A DNA stretch of 64,000 nt, taken from assembly GCF_003633775.1 (NCBI RefSeq), contig NZ_RBIN01000004.1:186001-250000 (forward strand), read 5' to 3'. The notes under the pieces were generated by a model, which was not told where the DNA came from, searched no databases, and saw nothing but the letters and a program-made list of their open reading frames with translations. The position numbers and the translations under genes were made by a program. This document shows, piece by piece, positions 8,685-17,538 of this stretch (positions are counted from its first letter, which is position 1; each line of letters begins with the position of its first letter). This DNA is from Kushneria sinocarnis (GTDB taxonomy: Bacteria > Pseudomonadota > Gammaproteobacteria > Pseudomonadales > Halomonadaceae).

Positions 8685-9108
8685 AGTCGAGCTGCAGGTG
8701 GCCTTCGGCGACGTCGACATGATGGCGATCGTCTGGCACGGTCACTATGTGCGCTATTTCGAGGCCGCCCGCAATGCGCTGCTCGATCGGATCGGCTACA
8801 ACGTCGAGACCATGCGGGCCTTCGGTCACGAGTGGCCGGTCGTCGACCTGCGCATCCGTTACGCCCTGCCGGCCCGTTTCAACCAGCGCCTGATTGCCCG
8901 CGCCGAACTGGTGGAGTGGCTGCACCGGCTGCGCATTCGCTACACCGTGTCGGATGCCGACTCCGGCACCCGCCTGACCCGGGGACATACCGATCAGGCC
9001 GCCGTGGACATGGCCACCGGGCGACTCTGCATGAACACTCCCGACATCCTGCGCGAACGCCTCGCGCCCTGGCTTGCGCCCCCGGCTTCCGGAGATCCCT
9101 GCTCATGA
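8659..9108 (+). CDS. apeK: 4-hydroxybenzoyl-CoA-type thioesterase of the aryl polyene cluster
   Basis: 149 residues; the start at 8659 overlaps the acyltransferase gene by 26 bp. The hotdog thioesterase signature FGDVDMMAIVWHGHYVRYFEAAR near residues 14-36 has the Asp used in this family (D-x-x-x-V-x-H-x-x-Y). It probably releases the finished polyene, or removes stalled intermediates, from the ACP. The stop overlaps the start of the LolA-like gene (ATGA). Confidence 0.8.
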   Translation: MVQIAVSAEVELQVAFGDVDMMAIVWHGHYVRYFEAARNALLDRIGYNVETMRAFGHEWPVVDLRIRYALPARFNQRLIARAELVEWLHRLRIRYTVSDADSGTRLTRGHTDQAAVDMATGRLCMNTPDILRERLAPWLAPPASGDPCS

Positions 9109-9665
9109 TGCCCTCGCTGTTCTACCGCCCGGCAGCACTGCTGCTGCTGTTCATGCTGGGCCTGACCCCGGCCCGGGCGATGACCCTGACCACCCTCGAT
9201 CAGCAGCTCTCCCGACAGGGCGATGTCAGCGGCACCTTCGAGCAGCACCGCTACCTGGCCGATCTGGAGACCACCATTGACGGCCACGGGCGCTACGCCT
9301 TCGAACAGGGGGAGCGGGTACGCTGGCACCTGCTGGCCCCGGTCGAGCAGGATCTGGTGCTCGGCCGTCAGGGGGTCGAACAGGGCGGCGAGATGTTCCG
9401 CGATGACCCGGCCGGCATTGCCCGCCTGATCCTGCAGGTCATGCAGGGCGATCTGGCGACACTGCGCAGCCGCTTCAAAGTCAAGCTCAGTGGCGCCCCC
9501 ACGGACTGGCAGGCGCACCTGACCCCGCGCGGTGAAGCGCTCGGGCGCTATCTCGACCGGATCGAACTGGCCGGCGACCGGCACATGCGCCATGTCCGGA
9601 TGCTGATGCACAACGGTGACCGGCTCGATATCCAGCTGCAGCCCAACAGTACCGACGCCCGATGA
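9105..9665 (+). CDS. LolA-like periplasmic lipid/lipoprotein carrier
   Basis: 186 residues with a Sec signal peptide (hydrophobic residues about 8-22, cleavage after ARA near 25). The mature part looks like LolA: GTFEQHRYL, then FEQGERVRWHLLAP, with alternating beta strands. Family members shield acyl chains while carrying cargo across the periplasm, so this one is likely to move the polyene lipid between the inner-membrane exporter encoded next and the outer membrane. It is coupled to both neighbours by 4-bp overlaps. Confidence 0.8.
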   Translation: MMPSLFYRPAALLLLFMLGLTPARAMTLTTLDQQLSRQGDVSGTFEQHRYLADLETTIDGHGRYAFEQGERVRWHLLAPVEQDLVLGRQGVEQGGEMFRDDPAGIARLILQVMQGDLATLRSRFKVKLSGAPTDWQAHLTPRGEALGRYLDRIELAGDRHMRHVRMLMHNGDRLDIQLQPNSTDAR

Positions 9666-12025
9666 GTGCTTCGGGCCGCCCTGGCGAACGCAGCCGCTGG
9701 CTGGCCCGACTGTGGGGGCTGATGCTGCTGGGCTGCGTGATCGCCTCCACCCTGATGCTCCTGCACGGCGCCCGCTTCGACAACCGGGTCACGGCGCTGC
9801 TGCCCGAGGATCGCCAGCGCCCGCTGGTGGAGCAGGCCAGCGCGCAGCTGGGCGATCAGTTCGAGGATCGCTTCGCGCTGCTGCTGCAGCTGCCCGGCGG
9901 CGATACCGACCGGCTCGAACAGACCACGCGCAGCCTGGCCCGACAGCTCGAGCAGAGCGGTATGGTGACCGCACTGCACTGGCAGCCCGATGATTTCCGT
10001 CAGGGGGATCCGCTCGAGACGCTGGGGGCGCAGCGCTACCGGCTGCTGACCCCCGAACTGCGTCAGCAGCTCGACCAGGGCGACTCCGCCGCCCTGCTGC
10101 GCCACGCGCTGAGCGGACTGGTGATACCCGCCGGCCTCGACCGCGATCCGGTACGCGACCCCTTCGGTCTGCTGGATGCCTGGCTTGCCGCGCAGCTGCC
10201 GAGCCGGATTCACACCGACCACGGCCTGATCACGGTGGCAACCGAGGATGGCCGGGCGGCCATGATCACCGGGCAGCTGACCGGCAGCCCCTATGCTCCC
10301 GAGCTGCAGCAGCAGCTGATCGCGGCGATGCAAGGCTTCGAGCAGGCGCACCCCGACGCCACCCTGCTGCGTTCAGGGCTGGTGTTCCACGCAGCCGCCG
10401 GGGCCCGGCAGGCGAAACACGAGATTTCTACCTTTGGCGTGGGTGCGCTCATCGGTCTGGTGGTGATGCTGCTGCTGGTGTTCCGCTCGCCGCTGACCCT
10501 GCTGACCCTGCTGCTGCCGCTGGTCACCGGCACCGTGCTGGCGCTGACCCTGACGCTGGTCTTCTTCGGCGGCATCCATCTGTTGACGCTGGCCTTCGGC
10601 ACCAGCCTGATGGGGGTGGCCATCGACTACGCCCTGCACCTGCAGTGCGCCCGGGTCAGCCTGCGCGAGCGCTTTCGGCTGCGCCCGCTGCTGCCCGGCC
10701 TGCTGCTGAGTCTGCTCTCCAGCGCGCTGGCCTACGGCGTACAGGCCTTCACCCCGATGCCGGGACTGCGTCAGATGGCCTTTTTCGCCACCTGCGGTCT
10801 GATCGGGGCCTGGCTGACCGTGGTGCTCTGGCTGCCGCAAGTGCCCGTTGGGCGTTCGCCCTTTACCGAACGCATCATCGCCAGCCTGTGGCAGCTGCTG
10901 GGCCGGTTGCGGGGACGCCTGTCGTGGCGCCTGGCGCTGCTGCTGGCCGTAGTGGCACTGACCATTTGCGCGGGTCTGACCCGCACCAACGACAGCCTGC
11001 GGCTGCTGGACACCTCCTCGCCGGCCATGCTCGATCAGGAGCGCCGGATCCAGCAGCTGTTCGGCCGCGATACCGGCACGCTCTATCTGCTGATCACCGC
11101 AGCCGACCGGCAGCAGTGGCTGGAGCAGGTCGAGGCACTGACACCGACCCTCGAGACGCTGGTCGACAATGATCATCTGGGCGGGTTCGACAGCCTGGCC
11201 TCGGCCGTGCCCTCCCACGCCCGCCAGCAGCAGAATCTCGAGCGGGTGCGCCGGCTCTACCGTACCACCCTGCCGAAACTCTATGACCGCGCCGGCCTGC
11301 CGGAGCAGCTCGAACAGCGGGCCATGCAGCCGCTCGCCGCCCCGCCCCGGCTGGAGATCGACGACTGGCTGGGGTCGCCGCTGGGCGAGGGGGATCGCCG
11401 CCTCTGGCTGGGCAACGTCGATCCGAAGGACACCCGGGCCGCCACAGGGCCGTCACCGGTGGCCGGCATGGTGGTACTGTCCGGTCGTTTCGATGCCACC
11501 GCCCGGGCGCGCATGCAGCAGCTCGCCGCCGACCACGAGGGCGTCAGCTTCGTCGATCGCGTCGGTCGGCTCTCCGCCGTACTGGGTGAGCTACGCCAGC
11601 AGATCGCCGTCTGGGTGGCCATGGCGCTGGTGGCACTGGTGGGGATCCTGACGTTGCGCTACCGTGGACGCACCTGGCGGGTGGTCACCCCGGCGGCCGG
11701 CGCGATCCTGCTGGTGCTGAGTGCCTACGCCCTCACCGGCGTGCCGCTCAATCTCTTTCATCAGCTCGCCCTGCTGCTGGTGCTGGGGATCGGCCTCGAC
11801 GCCGGCATCTTCAGCGCCGAACATCCCGATGATCGCCATGTCTGGCTGGCGATCACGCTGTCGACCGCCTCGAGCCTGCTGACCTTCGGCCTGCTGGCCT
11901 TCAGTGCCACGCCGGTACTGCACTATATCGGCCTGACGGCGCTGATCGGTCTGAGTGCCGTCTGGCTGCTGACCGCGCTGGTGCAGCCCGCCGGCCGCCA
12001 CCGTCCATCACGGAAACCGTCATGA
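9662..12025 (+). CDS. MMPL/RND-type exporter of the aryl polyene cluster
   Basis: 787 residues with the MMPL layout: one N-terminal helix, a periplasmic loop (about 40-260), five or more helices (about 265-430) containing LLTLAFGTSLMGVAIDYALHL, a second periplasmic domain, then five C-terminal helices with LLVLGIGLDAGIF. The helix-borne aspartates expected for proton coupling are present (D in GVAIDYA and GIGLDAG). It is thought to extract polyene lipid from the inner membrane and pass it to the LolA-like carrier. Confidence 0.85.
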   Translation: MSASGRPGERSRWLARLWGLMLLGCVIASTLMLLHGARFDNRVTALLPEDRQRPLVEQASAQLGDQFEDRFALLLQLPGGDTDRLEQTTRSLARQLEQSGMVTALHWQPDDFRQGDPLETLGAQRYRLLTPELRQQLDQGDSAALLRHALSGLVIPAGLDRDPVRDPFGLLDAWLAAQLPSRIHTDHGLITVATEDGRAAMITGQLTGSPYAPELQQQLIAAMQGFEQAHPDATLLRSGLVFHAAAGARQAKHEISTFGVGALIGLVVMLLLVFRSPLTLLTLLLPLVTGTVLALTLTLVFFGGIHLLTLAFGTSLMGVAIDYALHLQCARVSLRERFRLRPLLPGLLLSLLSSALAYGVQAFTPMPGLRQMAFFATCGLIGAWLTVVLWLPQVPVGRSPFTERIIASLWQLLGRLRGRLSWRLALLLAVVALTICAGLTRTNDSLRLLDTSSPAMLDQERRIQQLFGRDTGTLYLLITAADRQQWLEQVEALTPTLETLVDNDHLGGFDSLASAVPSHARQQQNLERVRRLYRTTLPKLYDRAGLPEQLEQRAMQPLAAPPRLEIDDWLGSPLGEGDRRLWLGNVDPKDTRAATGPSPVAGMVVLSGRFDATARARMQQLAADHEGVSFVDRVGRLSAVLGELRQQIAVWVAMALVALVGILTLRYRGRTWRVVTPAAGAILLVLSAYALTGVPLNLFHQLALLLVLGIGLDAGIFSAEHPDDRHVWLAITLSTASSLLTFGLLAFSATPVLHYIGLTALIGLSAVWLLTALVQPAGRHRPSRKPS

Positions 12026-13287
12026 GCGATGCCACTCACAAGCCGCAAGCCCACCCGGCACCGCCCCCGGAGACGACCGATATCGCCATCATCGGCGCCG
12101 GTCCCGCCGGTGCCGTCGCCGCCTGCCAGCTGCGCGATGCCGGCTGGCGGGTCAGCGTGATCGAGGCGGCACACTTTCCCCGCTTCTCGATCGGCGAGAG
12201 CCTGCTGCCCCAGTGTCTGGTCGATCTCGACCGGGCCGGGCTGGGGGACACGGTGCGCGCCGCCGGTTATCAGTACAAGAACGGCGCCCGCTTTCGCTGC
12301 GGTGCCGAGCAGCGGGATATCCACTTTCCCGACAACGCCTGGGACGAGACGCCGCCCCGGCCGGGCGATGCCTTCCAGGTCGAGCGCGCGGATTTCGACC
12401 AGCGCCTGATCAACGCCGCCGCCGAACGCGGCGCCCGGGTCCGCTTCGGCTGCCGGGTGACGGGTTTTACGCCCGACGCGCAGCATCCCGAGCTGGCGCT
12501 CGACAACGGCAGCCGGCTGCGGGCACGGCTGGTGCTGGATGCCAGCGGCTTCGCCCGCGTGCTGACCCGTCAGCTCGAAACCGCCCGGGCGTCCCGGCTG
12601 CCGGATCGCCACGCCCTCTTCACCCATGTCGCCCTGCCCGAGCATACCCCCGGGCTGGAGCGCCGGCGCATTCTGATCGGCATGCATCCCGATACGCCGG
12701 CACTCTGGTACTGGCTGATTCCGCTCAGCGGTGACAGGGCCTCGCTGGGCTTTGTCGGCGACCCCGAACGGCTGGCCGCCTTCGGCAGCGACGAGGAGAG
12801 TCGGCTGACAGGGCTGATCGGGCACTTTGCCGAACTGGCCGCACTGTTTGGTGATCCGAAGCGGCTGCGCCCGACAGCTACCCTGGCCGGCTACAGTAGT
12901 GACGCCGTGCACCTCAGCGGCCCCGGTTACGTGCTGCTCGGCAACGCCGGCGAGTTTCTCGATCCGATCTTCTCCTCGGGCGTGACCGTGGCCATCCGCT
13001 CGGCGATGCTGGCCGCCCCGCTGGCCGATCGCCAGCTGCGGGGCGAGACCGTCGACTGGGAGAGCAAATATGAACAACCACTGCGCCGCGGGCTGGCGAC
13101 CTTCCGGGCCTTTGTCGAGGCCTGGTATGATGGCCGCCTGCCGCGGATCATCTTTCATCCCGAACCGCCCGGCTATCTGCACCGCATGATCTGCGCCGTA
13201 CTGGCCGGTTACGCATGGGATGAGCGCAACCCCTTCGTACAGGCTCCCGAACGACGCCTGGCCACGCTGGCACAACTGTGTGAATGA
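12022..13287 (+). CDS. Flavin-dependent halogenase-type oxidoreductase
   Basis: 421 residues. An N-terminal dinucleotide-binding GAGPAG lies at residues 25-30, followed by the FDH-like IGESLLP near 57-63. A lysine at about 86 (QYKNGARF) sits where flavin-dependent halogenases carry the chloramine-forming lysine. WYWLIP at 229-234 matches the WxWxIP halogenase signature. A GNAGEFLDPIFSSGV segment follows. Related proteins occur in xanthomonadin-type and some other aryl polyene clusters, where pigments can be brominated. It could instead be a non-halogenating desaturase or hydroxylase of the same superfamily; at 421 residues it is shorter than tryptophan halogenases. Joined to neighbours by ATGA overlaps. 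Confidence 0.75.
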   Translation: MSDATHKPQAHPAPPPETTDIAIIGAGPAGAVAACQLRDAGWRVSVIEAAHFPRFSIGESLLPQCLVDLDRAGLGDTVRAAGYQYKNGARFRCGAEQRDIHFPDNAWDETPPRPGDAFQVERADFDQRLINAAAERGARVRFGCRVTGFTPDAQHPELALDNGSRLRARLVLDASGFARVLTRQLETARASRLPDRHALFTHVALPEHTPGLERRRILIGMHPDTPALWYWLIPLSGDRASLGFVGDPERLAAFGSDEESRLTGLIGHFAELAALFGDPKRLRPTATLAGYSSDAVHLSGPGYVLLGNAGEFLDPIFSSGVTVAIRSAMLAAPLADRQLRGETVDWESKYEQPLRRGLATFRAFVEAWYDGRLPRIIFHPEPPGYLHRMICAVLAGYAWDERNPFVQAPERRLATLAQLCE

Positions 13288-13877
13288 TCGCCATGTCTCC
13301 TGTCCGCTTGCCCTTTCATCGTCTCGTGCCGGCCCTGCTGCTGCTCTGGCTGAGCGGCTGTGTCGCCCCGCCGCTCTCGCCGACACCCGATCTGGCGGCC
13401 CGTCAGGCGCCCGACACCCGGGTGGCGCGGCTTGATTTCGTTCCCTTCACCGAGCCCGGGCAGGCACGCACCCTGATTGCCGCCATTCGCCGCGCCTGCG
13501 GTGAGCTGCGCGTCGTGCTGGCCACCCCCACCGGGCAGCGCCTGCTGACGCTGGTGCATGATGAGCAGGGCGCGCGCTATACCCAGCACCTGATGCCGGA
13601 GGCCCCACCCTTCCCGGCCATCTGGCTGGCACAGCGACTGGAGTGGGGGCTGTGGCCGCTCGACAGCCTGCAGCAGGCCTTTGCCGGCAGTGACTGGCAT
13701 GCCCGCGAGACATCCAACGGACCGGGGATCATCCGTCGCATCGAGCATGGTCCGCGGCTGGTGGCGCGGATCGACCGCTGGCCGTCCCATGATGTGCTGA
13801 CCGATTACAGCGGCGGCTACCGCCTGACCATTACCCCTCTGTCGGACAAGCCGGCCTCCCGGCAGGAAGCACCATGA
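13284..13877 (+). CDS. DUF3261 lipoprotein of the aryl polyene cluster
   Basis: 197 residues with a lipoprotein signal peptide ending in LSGC (lipobox cysteine near residue 26). The mature part carries no known catalytic motif but matches DUF3261, the lipoprotein conserved between the exporter and the ketosynthase in aryl polyene operons. It is likely to be an outer-membrane acceptor or insertion factor for the pigment, by analogy to LolB after the LolA-like carrier; that role is inference. Confidence 0.75.
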   Translation: MIAMSPVRLPFHRLVPALLLLWLSGCVAPPLSPTPDLAARQAPDTRVARLDFVPFTEPGQARTLIAAIRRACGELRVVLATPTGQRLLTLVHDEQGARYTQHLMPEAPPFPAIWLAQRLEWGLWPLDSLQQAFAGSDWHARETSNGPGIIRRIEHGPRLVARIDRWPSHDVLTDYSGGYRLTITPLSDKPASRQEAP

Positions 13878-15055
13878 CGCACCCGTTCCCCTGTCGTCTC
13901 TCCGCCCCCGGGGTGATCTGCAGCATCGGTGGCGAACACGCCGCCATCCTCGAGGCGCTGACCCACGGTCGCCGCGGCCTGACCCCGAGCGACCGCCATA
14001 CGCCCGGGCGCACGCTGCCGGTAGGCGCGATCGAGGCGCCGCTCCCGGATCCCTCGGCGTGGCCGACGGAACACGCCAGCCGCAACAATCAGCTGATCGC
14101 CCATGCCCTGGCGGCGCTGGGCGATGCCCTGCCCGAGCTGCTCGAACAGGTGGCACCACGGCGGATCGGCGTCGTCATGGGCACCAGCACCTCGGGCGTG
14201 CTGGAAACCGAACTGGCAATCGAGCGTACCGGCCCGGGCCAGCCGTTCGATGACGGATATCGCTACGCCCGTCAGGAGATCGGTGCCCCGGCCCGTTTCA
14301 TTGCCGATCATCTCGGTCTGGGCGGCCCGGCCTGGACCCTGTCGACCGCCTGCAGCTCGGGTGCCCGCGCGCTGGGGGCCGCCCGCCGCATGCTGCGCTC
14401 GGGGCGGGTCGATGCGGTGATTGCCGGCGGCGCCGATACCCTGTGCGGTCTGACCGTCAACGGCTTCGACGCGCTGGGGGCGATCAGCGAGGCGCCCTGC
14501 CAGCCGTTTTCCGCCCATCGCCGGGGGATCAACATCGGCGAGGCGGCGGCGCTGTTCATCGTTACCGCGCAATCCGGCGGCATTCAGCTGACCGGGGTGG
14601 GCGAAAGTTCCGATGCCCACCACATTTCGGCGCCCGACCCGTCCGGCGATGGCGCCGTCGCCGCCATGCAGCAGGCGCTGAGCATGGCGCAGACCGGCCC
14701 GGAGGGCGTTGACTACCTTAACCTGCACGGCACCGCCACCGAACACAACGATGCCATGGAGGCTCGTGCCATCGCCCGGCTGTTCGGCGATCGCCGCCCG
14801 GCCTGCAGCTCGACCAAGGCGCTGACCGGCCATACCCTGGGAGCCGCCGGGGCGCTGGAGGCCGCCTTCTGCTGGCTGGGCCTGGCGCATCAGCAGCTGC
14901 CGCTGCATGTTCATGACGGCCATCCGGACCCGGCACTGCCGGCACTGCCACTGATCACCGCCAGCCGGCCGAGGCGCCCGATGACCCGGGCGCTGTCCAA
15001 TGCCTTCGCCTTCGGTGGCAACAATGTGGCGCTGATGCTGGAGCAGACCTCATGA
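13874..15055 (+). CDS. apeO: Beta-ketoacyl-ACP synthase of the aryl polyene cluster
   Basis: 393 residues with a complete Cys-His-His triad: Cys about 160 (STACSSGARA), His about 285 (NLHGTATEHND) and His about 320 (TKALTGHTLGAAG). It should condense malonyl-ACP with the aryl starter and extend the chain, as a heterodimer with the chain-length factor. It is the only catalytically intact ketosynthase in this operon, whereas characterised clusters have a second one (ApeR). ATGA overlaps on both sides. Confidence 0.85.
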   Translation: MTHPFPCRLSAPGVICSIGGEHAAILEALTHGRRGLTPSDRHTPGRTLPVGAIEAPLPDPSAWPTEHASRNNQLIAHALAALGDALPELLEQVAPRRIGVVMGTSTSGVLETELAIERTGPGQPFDDGYRYARQEIGAPARFIADHLGLGGPAWTLSTACSSGARALGAARRMLRSGRVDAVIAGGADTLCGLTVNGFDALGAISEAPCQPFSAHRRGINIGEAAALFIVTAQSGGIQLTGVGESSDAHHISAPDPSGDGAVAAMQQALSMAQTGPEGVDYLNLHGTATEHNDAMEARAIARLFGDRRPACSSTKALTGHTLGAAGALEAAFCWLGLAHQQLPLHVHDGHPDPALPALPLITASRPRRPMTRALSNAFAFGGNNVALMLEQTS

Positions 15056-15528
15056 GCCCATGGCCCGGGATCGCCCGACTGGTGCCGCACGGTGGCCGGA
15101 TGTGTCTGCTTGATGCCGTGCTGGCCTGCGACAGCCATCGCCTCGAGGCCACCTTCACGCCTGATGCGAGTGACCCCTTTGCCGGCGAGGCGGGCATCGG
15201 CGCCCACGTCGGGCTGGAGTGGATGGCGCAGGCCGTGGCCGCCTGGGCGACACTCAATGCCGCCGGCGAGAACGGCGCCGAGGCCCCCGCTCCGGGCATG
15301 CTGGTCAGCGTGCGCCGGTTCGAATCCACCTGCGTCCACTTTCCCTTCGGAGAGCCGGTCACGGTCGCAGTTGAACTCGAGTTGAGCGGCGCCAACGGCC
15401 TGTACGGTTTTCGCGGTACGCTGAAGAGCGCCGGAGAGCAGCGCGCCGAGGCCGAATTCCGGGTCTATCAGCCCACCCTCGGGGAGCGCGATCAGCCGGC
15501 TCCCGATGCCTCACAGGAGCCCCGATGA
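15052..15528 (+). CDS. apeP: Hotdog-fold 3-hydroxyacyl-ACP dehydratase (ApeP-like)
   Basis: 158 residues. LVPHGGRMCLLD at about residues 10-21 carries the catalytic histidine as in ApeP/FabZ-like dehydratases, and GLEWMAQAVAAWA near 54-66 forms the central hotdog helix with its glutamate. Together with the ApeI-like domain fused to the ligase it would dehydrate each 3-hydroxyacyl intermediate. Studies of a related cluster describe ApeI and ApeP acting together. The stop overlaps the start of the ketoreductase. Confidence 0.8.
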   Translation: MSPWPGIARLVPHGGRMCLLDAVLACDSHRLEATFTPDASDPFAGEAGIGAHVGLEWMAQAVAAWATLNAAGENGAEAPAPGMLVSVRRFESTCVHFPFGEPVTVAVELELSGANGLYGFRGTLKSAGEQRAEAEFRVYQPTLGERDQPAPDASQEPR

Positions 15529-16262
15529 GCGACGACAGCCACCGCTGCATCCTGGTGACCGGTGCCGGTCGCGGCCTCGGTCGTGCCATTGCCCTGCGCC
15601 TGGCGCAGGATGGCTTCGATATTGCCGTGCACTACCACAACAGCCGGGAAGCGGCGGAGCAGGTGGCCGACGAGGTACGCGCCCTGGGGCGCACGGCTCG
15701 CCTGCTCACCTTTGATCTGGCCGACCGGGCCGCTGCCCGGGCTGCCCTGGAAGCCGATATCGCCGAACACGGGGCCTGCTACGGCGTGATCCTCAACGCC
15801 GGCTATCACAGTGATGCGCCCCTGCCCGGGATGAGCGACGAGCAGTGGGATCGGGTGATGGATGTCAACCTGGACGGCTTCTACAACGTGTTGCGCCCGA
15901 TGATCATGGCCATGATCCAGCGCCGCCGCGGTGGCCGCATCGTCACCCTCTCCTCGGCTGCCGGCGAGCTCGGCAACCGCGGTCAGGTCAACTACAGCGC
16001 GGCCAAGGGCGGGCTGATCGCAGCCACCCGGGCACTGTCGGTGGAGCTGGCCAGGCGTAATATCACGGTCAACTGCGTGGCGCCGGGCTGGATCGAAAGC
16101 GACATGACAGCCGAGATCAGCCGGGAGGAGATCCGGCGTGCGGTGCCCATGGAGCGTGCCGGCCGGGCCGACGAGGTCGCCGGTACCATCAGCTTCCTCT
16201 GCTCCGCCGATGCCAGCTATGTCACCCGCCAGGTCATTGCCGTCAACGGCGGGCTGTACTGA
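15525..16262 (+). CDS. apeQ: 3-ketoacyl-ACP reductase (FabG family) of the aryl polyene cluster
   Basis: 245 residues, a full-length short-chain dehydrogenase. NADPH loop TGAGRGLGRA at about 12-21, NAG near 92, and the catalytic Ser about 144, Tyr about 157 and Lys about 161 (NYSAAKGG). The C-terminus ends in VNGGLY. It reduces the 3-keto group after each condensation. It is the last gene of the ATGA-linked chain; a second ketosynthase would normally follow here but does not. Confidence 0.85.
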   Translation: MSDDSHRCILVTGAGRGLGRAIALRLAQDGFDIAVHYHNSREAAEQVADEVRALGRTARLLTFDLADRAAARAALEADIAEHGACYGVILNAGYHSDAPLPGMSDEQWDRVMDVNLDGFYNVLRPMIMAMIQRRRGGRIVTLSSAAGELGNRGQVNYSAAKGGLIAATRALSVELARRNITVNCVAPGWIESDMTAEISREEIRRAVPMERAGRADEVAGTISFLCSADASYVTRQVIAVNGGLY

Positions 16263-16291
16263 CCACCCCCCGATCAGGGAGCGAACGGGAG

Positions 16292-16969
16292 ATGCGCGTG
16301 AGTCAACGAGAAACCCTCTACCGCTACATGGCGAGCGTCATCAACCGGCTGGACCGCCGGGGCCGCTGGCTGCGCTATCACTATCGCGACCGGCGCCTGC
16401 TGGAAGGTACCATCCTGCCGGCCATCGCTCGCGACGAGGCCCCAGGGCGACTGCTGATGGTCGGCTGTGACTGGTACACCCGGCACTATCCGCTCTGTTT
16501 CAACGGCTGCTCGGTCACTACCATGGACATCGATGCTGCCAAGGCCTGGTTCGGGGCCCGCTGCCACATTACCGATTCGCTCGCCAACGTATCCCGCCAC
16601 TTCGACCGTGATTCGCTCGATACCGTCATCTGCAACGGCGTGATCGGCTGGGGGCTCGACAGTCGCGCGGAGATCGAGCAGGCGCTGGCCGGCTGCATCG
16701 AGGCCCTGCGCCCCGGCGGGCTGCTGCTGATCGGCTGGAATGACAAGGCCCCGCACAATGCCCACGCCCCGCACGCCATGACCGCGCTGACGCCCATGGA
16801 GCCGATCCATGTGCCCGGGCTGGCGACCCATGAGATGATGGCCCTGGCGCGCAATCGCCATACCTTTCAGGCCTGGCGCAAGCCCGTGACGCCGACCGTC
16901 GATCCGACGGCGCCAGCCCGGTCAGCGGCCTCCGTCGGGGATACGCCAGCCACGCCTGAGTCCGACTAG
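16292..16969 (+). CDS. SAM-dependent methyltransferase-like protein
   Basis: 225 residues from ATG 16292 (a GTG at 16298 is also possible); purine-rich sites CAGGGAG and CGGGAG lie just upstream. The fold pattern is class I methyltransferase: LLMVGCDWYT in place of the usual glycine-rich motif I, MDIDAA for the acidic residue, a DTVICNGVIGWG strand, and EALRPGGLLLIGWND. Motif I is degenerate. It starts 29 bp after the ketoreductase in the same direction, so it is probably read from the same transcript and might methylate the aryl head group; that function is inference. Confidence 0.6.
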   Translation: MRVSQRETLYRYMASVINRLDRRGRWLRYHYRDRRLLEGTILPAIARDEAPGRLLMVGCDWYTRHYPLCFNGCSVTTMDIDAAKAWFGARCHITDSLANVSRHFDRDSLDTVICNGVIGWGLDSRAEIEQALAGCIEALRPGGLLLIGWNDKAPHNAHAPHAMTALTPMEPIHVPGLATHEMMALARNRHTFQAWRKPVTPTVDPTAPARSAASVGDTPATPESD

Positions 16970-17067
16970 TCGCCCGTCGATGTGCCGATGGGCTTTGCCT
17001 GAGCGATCCCGGACGCTACATTAGGCGCCCTGTAAAGCCGTCGTTTTTCGCCCCCGGAGGAGCACGC

Positions 17068-17526
17068 ATGACGCTGAAAACCACCCTGACCGCCGCTGCA
17101 ATCGGCATGGTGCTGTCGCTGGGCATGGCCGGCAGCGCCCAGGCGCGCAACGATTTCCTGATGCAGCCGCTGGCCAGCGTCTTTTCGCAGCCCGAGGCCC
17201 AACAGAAGCTCGACCCCTCGATCCAGCTCTTCTTTGCCGATCAGCTGCATCCCGATATCGATACCCGACGCGGCGGCTACTACGTCAGCCACAAGGTCAG
17301 CTCGGTGTTCAAGTCCGACGAGGAAGCCTGCCGCCAGGCGGCGCTGGAATCACTGCTCGATCTGCAAAAGCGGGCGCGTGAAGTCGGTGCCAATGCCATC
17401 GTCAATATCATCAGCTACTACGACCAGCGCGCCAATCCCAACAATGATCGCTACGAGTGCCACGCCGGCAACGTGATTACCGAGGTCGCCCTCAAGGGCG
17501 AGATGGTCACCCTCGACAAGCAGTAG
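17068..17526 (+). CDS. Small secreted protein of unknown function
   Basis: 152 residues from ATG 17068 with a strong CGGAGGAG ribosome site. The signal peptide ends near AQA-R (about residue 26). The mature protein has CRQAALESLLDLQKRA, GANAIVNIISYYD and YECHAG, two cysteines that could pair, and resembles small secreted proteins often mislabelled excinuclease subunits. The helix followed by a GANAI strand recalls the YbjQ/RcsF-type fold. It is preceded by 98 bp of non-coding sequence and is probably its own unit. Confidence 0.6.
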   Translation: MTLKTTLTAAAIGMVLSLGMAGSAQARNDFLMQPLASVFSQPEAQQKLDPSIQLFFADQLHPDIDTRRGGYYVSHKVSSVFKSDEEACRQAALESLLDLQKRAREVGANAIVNIISYYDQRANPNNDRYECHAGNVITEVALKGEMVTLDKQ

Positions 17527-17538
17527 GCCACCCCGGTC

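Noticed and set aside
16292-16969. The gene after the ketoreductase as the second ketosynthase (ApeR)
   Set aside because: It is 225 residues with methyltransferase-like motifs and has no Cys-His-His triad.
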